Of a stretch of 54,294 nucleotides of DNA, positions 52,635 to 54,294 are shown piece by piece. Each line of letters starts with the position of its first letter. Positions within the stretch are counted from its first letter, which is position 1. A program made the position numbers and the translations under genes. Under the pieces are notes generated by a model. The model saw only the letters and a list, made by a program, of their open reading frames with translations, ran no database searches and was not told the DNA's origin. Source of the DNA: a virus; the IMG/VR virus record IMGVR_UViG_3300023082_000012, positions 1 to 54,294 of that record. One strand, written 5' to 3'.

Positions 52635-52957
52635 AAATCTTCACTGAATAGGTAAGATTTTAATTCATCTGTCTGACCTGCCGCAAAAGCTATCTTTCCA
52701 CCTTCTTTGCGATCAACGAAACGATTTTTGTTGGTGAGAAAACCTTGTTCAACTTCACCCATCTTGTAGCTCGGTAGCCCTGTCATCGCTACGGCTTGAT
52801 AGATGCAGTTTGCATGCCGCCATCCGCAGAAGACGATTCCACGGTCAACGTTGTAAGGAGAGATGCCTCGCATCCGTAAAGGCTCTTCTTTGCCAAAGTC
52901 TATTTTGTCATACCAAACGGCACTGCACAGTATGTACTCCTGGTTTTTATCTTTCAT
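52628..52957 (-). CDS. Conserved phage protein of unknown function (109 residues)
   Basis: Contains YILCSAVWYDK, a Cys/His region (VFCGWRHANCIYQAVAMTG) and near the end FLTNKNRFVDRKEGGKIA followed by AAGQTDEL. I know this pattern from small proteins in many phages, where the function is unknown. Its ATG overlaps the stop TGA of the preceding gene (ATGA). Probably an early gene of the leftward operon. Confidence 0.65.
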   Translation of the reverse strand: MKDKNQEYILCSAVWYDKIDFGKEEPLRMRGISPYNVDRGIVFCGWRHANCIYQAVAMTGLPSYKMGEVEQGFLTNKNRFVDRKEGGKIAFAAGQTDELKSYLFSEDLW

Positions 52958-53355
52958 AATTTAATTAATTTTAAGCCCTCCGCAAGTGCAATTTCCAAGG
53001 CTTCCTCGTAGGTATCGTTATCCATGTATACCTCATAGTTTTCAGGAACTTCCCTGTTGGTTCTGTAGATAGTGTAACTGTATTTAAGGATTTCAGAGTC
53101 TTCACTTAATACGGGTAACACGAAGATTTCAATGTTATGATAATCTCTCAACCACTTAGCCAAAAGACTTTGTGTTGTCCTAAGATATCTGTCCAGAATC
53201 ACACAATCTTCTTGTTGAAATTCAGTTTCTTCATAGTCTACTTCGTTTTCAGAATAAAAAGCTGGTACATATTCAGTGCCGTACTCAAAGTAGTCACAAA
53301 GACCTTTTTCTTTTGCTAGTTTGGCCGTTTCAAATTCTATTCTTTTATCTTCCAT
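52954..53355 (-). CDS. Conserved Bacteroidota-phage-type small protein (133 residues)
   Basis: Starts MEDKRIEFETAKLAKEKGLC; the middle is TQSLLAKWLRDYHNIEIFVL and the end EEALEIALAEGLKLIKL. This combination is familiar from Bacteroidota phages and host prophages as an unassigned small protein. Acidic. The stop is TGA and shares bases with the start of the next gene. Overlaps the upstream gene by 11 bases. Function unknown. Confidence 0.65.
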   Translation of the reverse strand: MEDKRIEFETAKLAKEKGLCDYFEYGTEYVPAFYSENEVDYEETEFQQEDCVILDRYLRTTQSLLAKWLRDYHNIEIFVLPVLSEDSEILKYSYTIYRTNREVPENYEVYMDNDTYEEALEIALAEGLKLIKL

Positions 53356-53602
53356 ATTTTTCCATTATTTCGTAACCACACTCTTTCAGCGGCCCCATGA
53401 ATTTTTTCCTGAATTGTACCTTTGACAAAGATACGTTACTTACCAGTATGTAATATATCGGTACACCGTTAAAGTTTTGTGAAAATTGTCCTTCGTCTTT
53501 ATCACTTACTTCCAGATAGTATAATTTATCTTCAATTGTAATATCGTGTAGGTGATATATTTGCCTGCCTTTTATAGCCTTTGTTCGAGTAGTAGCATGC
53601 AT
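53345..53602 (-). CDS. Unknown small protein (85 residues)
   Basis: Basic N-terminus (MHATTRTKAIKGRQIYHLHD), then beta-rich sequence (KLYYLEVSDKDEGQFSQNFN) and a helical end. Overlaps the gene upstream by 31 bases and the one downstream by 11. Not recognised. A shorter start is not evident. Confidence 0.5.
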   Translation of the reverse strand: MHATTRTKAIKGRQIYHLHDITIEDKLYYLEVSDKDEGQFSQNFNGVPIYYILVSNVSLSKVQFRKKFMGPLKECGYEIMEKYGR

Positions 53603-53943
53603 TCTTTTACGCCTTTTTCAAAAGCCTTGCTTCGTCCACCCTCTGAACGAAAAATATATGTCGGTAAGTTTGAGTTATCAAATACAAACAAACTCCCGTC
53701 TTGCATCGTATCCCGTACAAAGTCAAACCATAATCCTTCACCTTCAAGAAAGTCCACCACATTATATTTGTGGAAATGGAAATAACGTTCTGTATTGTTT
53801 ATGACGGGTATTCCGAGGTCTATTTCTAATCTTTCCAGATCGTAATCACAAAATTCGTCGTTGTTTTTGCACCACTCAAAGAACTTTACACGTGCCTTGT
53901 CACACCCTTCAAAAAGGTGATATATTCCTACTTTGTTTCCCAT
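53572..53943 (-). CDS. Unknown small protein (123 residues)
   Basis: Soluble, aromatic and acidic (GIYHLFEGCDKARVKFFEWC; VVDFLEGEGLWFDFVRDTMQ). No family recognised and no membrane segment. The start is 3 bases after the stop of the preceding gene. It is part of the leftward early-type operon. Confidence 0.5.
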   Translation of the reverse strand: MGNKVGIYHLFEGCDKARVKFFEWCKNNDEFCDYDLERLEIDLGIPVINNTERYFHFHKYNVVDFLEGEGLWFDFVRDTMQDGSLFVFDNSNLPTYIFRSEGGRSKAFEKGVKECMLLLEQRL

Positions 53944-53946
53944 AAT

Positions 53947-54153
53947 TTAAATTCTTTTTAAAACGTTAATAGGCTCCTTACCAAAACGGATCAAGGTTTT
54001 GTCAACCCAAATACCTGCATCACGCTCACTGGTTAGATCCTGTGATATTACACCACAGATTTTACCCCTAAAAATTTTGGTGCCCTTTCTGTCTTCCTAG
54101 AGATATACCCCTTTATAGGTACTACTTGTACCTCTGTAAAATGTGCTTGGCAT
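53947..54153 (-). pseudogene. Small gene interrupted by in-frame TAG
   Basis: Reading leftward from ATG at 54153, 18 residues (MPSTFYRGTSSTYKGVYL) are followed by TAG (54099-54097). The same frame then continues for 48 residues (EDRKGTKIFRGKICGVISQD; ERDAGIWVDKTLIRFGKEPI) to TAA at 53949-53947. The two parts read as one protein of about 67 residues with no later in-frame ATG. TAG ends other genes correctly here, so wholesale recoding is unlikely. This is either a nonsense mutation, a base error, or stop readthrough. Packing with the neighbours (3-base gap) suggests it was a normal operon member. Confidence 0.6.
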
Positions 54154-54201
54154 AAGTTAATTTTTAGGTGAATACAAAACTTCCCACCTACCAGTACGGG
54201 C

Positions 54202-54294
54202 TTAGGCGGCTTGCCATTCTTTCATCATGATGTTGTCCAACACATATCCGTCTTCATCTACGGGTCTTTCCAACGGATTGACGCTATACACTTC
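54202..54294 (-). CDS. Partial gene, C-terminal 30 residues, cut by right edge
   Basis: Reading leftward from the edge the frame is open and gives EVYSVNPLERPVDEDGYVLD then NIMMKEWQAA and TAA at 54204-54202. No stop on the edge side, so the gene starts outside. It is too short to assign. The spacing to the next ATG is 48 bases. Confidence 0.5.
   Translation of the reverse strand, partial: EVYSVNPLERPVDEDGYVLDNIMMKEWQAA

Noticed and set aside
1-54294. CRISPR array, tRNA genes, insertion sequence or integrase
   Set aside because: No regular spaced repeats, no cloverleaf and no transposase or recombinase motif were seen; gaps are too short for most of these.

Overview
The window looks like the late (virion) half of a tailed, short-tailed bacteriophage of the crAss-like type (Crassvirales) that infects a member of the Bacteroidota. 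Four things support this. (1) The gene order is terminase, portal, scaffold-like protein, major capsid, then an adaptor, an HU/IHF-fold protein, a tubular protein and a giant 'muzzle' protein, followed by very large cargo genes. (2) Intergenic gaps carry Bacteroidota-type promoters (TTG or TTTG, about 19-20 bases, then TAnnTTTG). (3) Shine-Dalgarno sequences are largely absent. (4) One fibre gene has a Bacteroidota-style signal peptide ending in LAQ. The standard code applies: TAA, TAG and TGA all end genes sensibly. Family names rest on recognition by eye; no database search was possible.

Layout. 1-11 kb, rightward: C-terminal part of the terminase large subunit, portal, scaffold-like protein, major capsid protein, two head or connector proteins and a repeat-containing structural protein, closed by a strong terminator at 11.06 kb. 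11.1-18.6 kb: small cysteine-rich proteins, fibre-like proteins and a lysis cassette (membrane/coiled-coil protein, holin-like protein, N-acetylmuramoyl-L-alanine amidase), then two paralogous fibres and a terminator. 18.7-31 kb: tail assembly block (adaptor, HU/IHF-like, tubular, 2064-residue muzzle), an M15-type peptidase and two proteins with GG motifs. 31.1-43.3 kb: three very large cargo/ejection-type proteins, one with two HExxH metallopeptidase motifs. 43.4-45.3 kb: AT-rich patch of small genes with an HNH nuclease. 45.3-51.2 kb: a 1960-residue cargo/ejection-type protein with a transmembrane C-terminus.

At 51.2 kb the coding strand switches. A GIY-YIG nuclease gene converges on the late genes and shares a bidirectional terminator with them. 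Behind it lies a tightly packed leftward operon of small, probably early, genes that runs off the right edge. One of these has an in-frame TAG.

How the genes fit together. Terminase and portal package DNA into a capsid built from scaffold and capsid protein. The adaptor, tubular and muzzle proteins make the short tail, and the cysteine-rich and fibre proteins probably decorate head or tail and bind receptors. The M15 peptidase may open the wall during entry, the giant proteins are probably carried in the particle and ejected, and holin plus amidase lyse the host. The least explained pieces are a promoter-hairpin-terminator unit in front of the GIY-YIG gene, a promoter-hairpin unit in front of the cargo genes, and the paired metallopeptidase motifs in a cargo protein.
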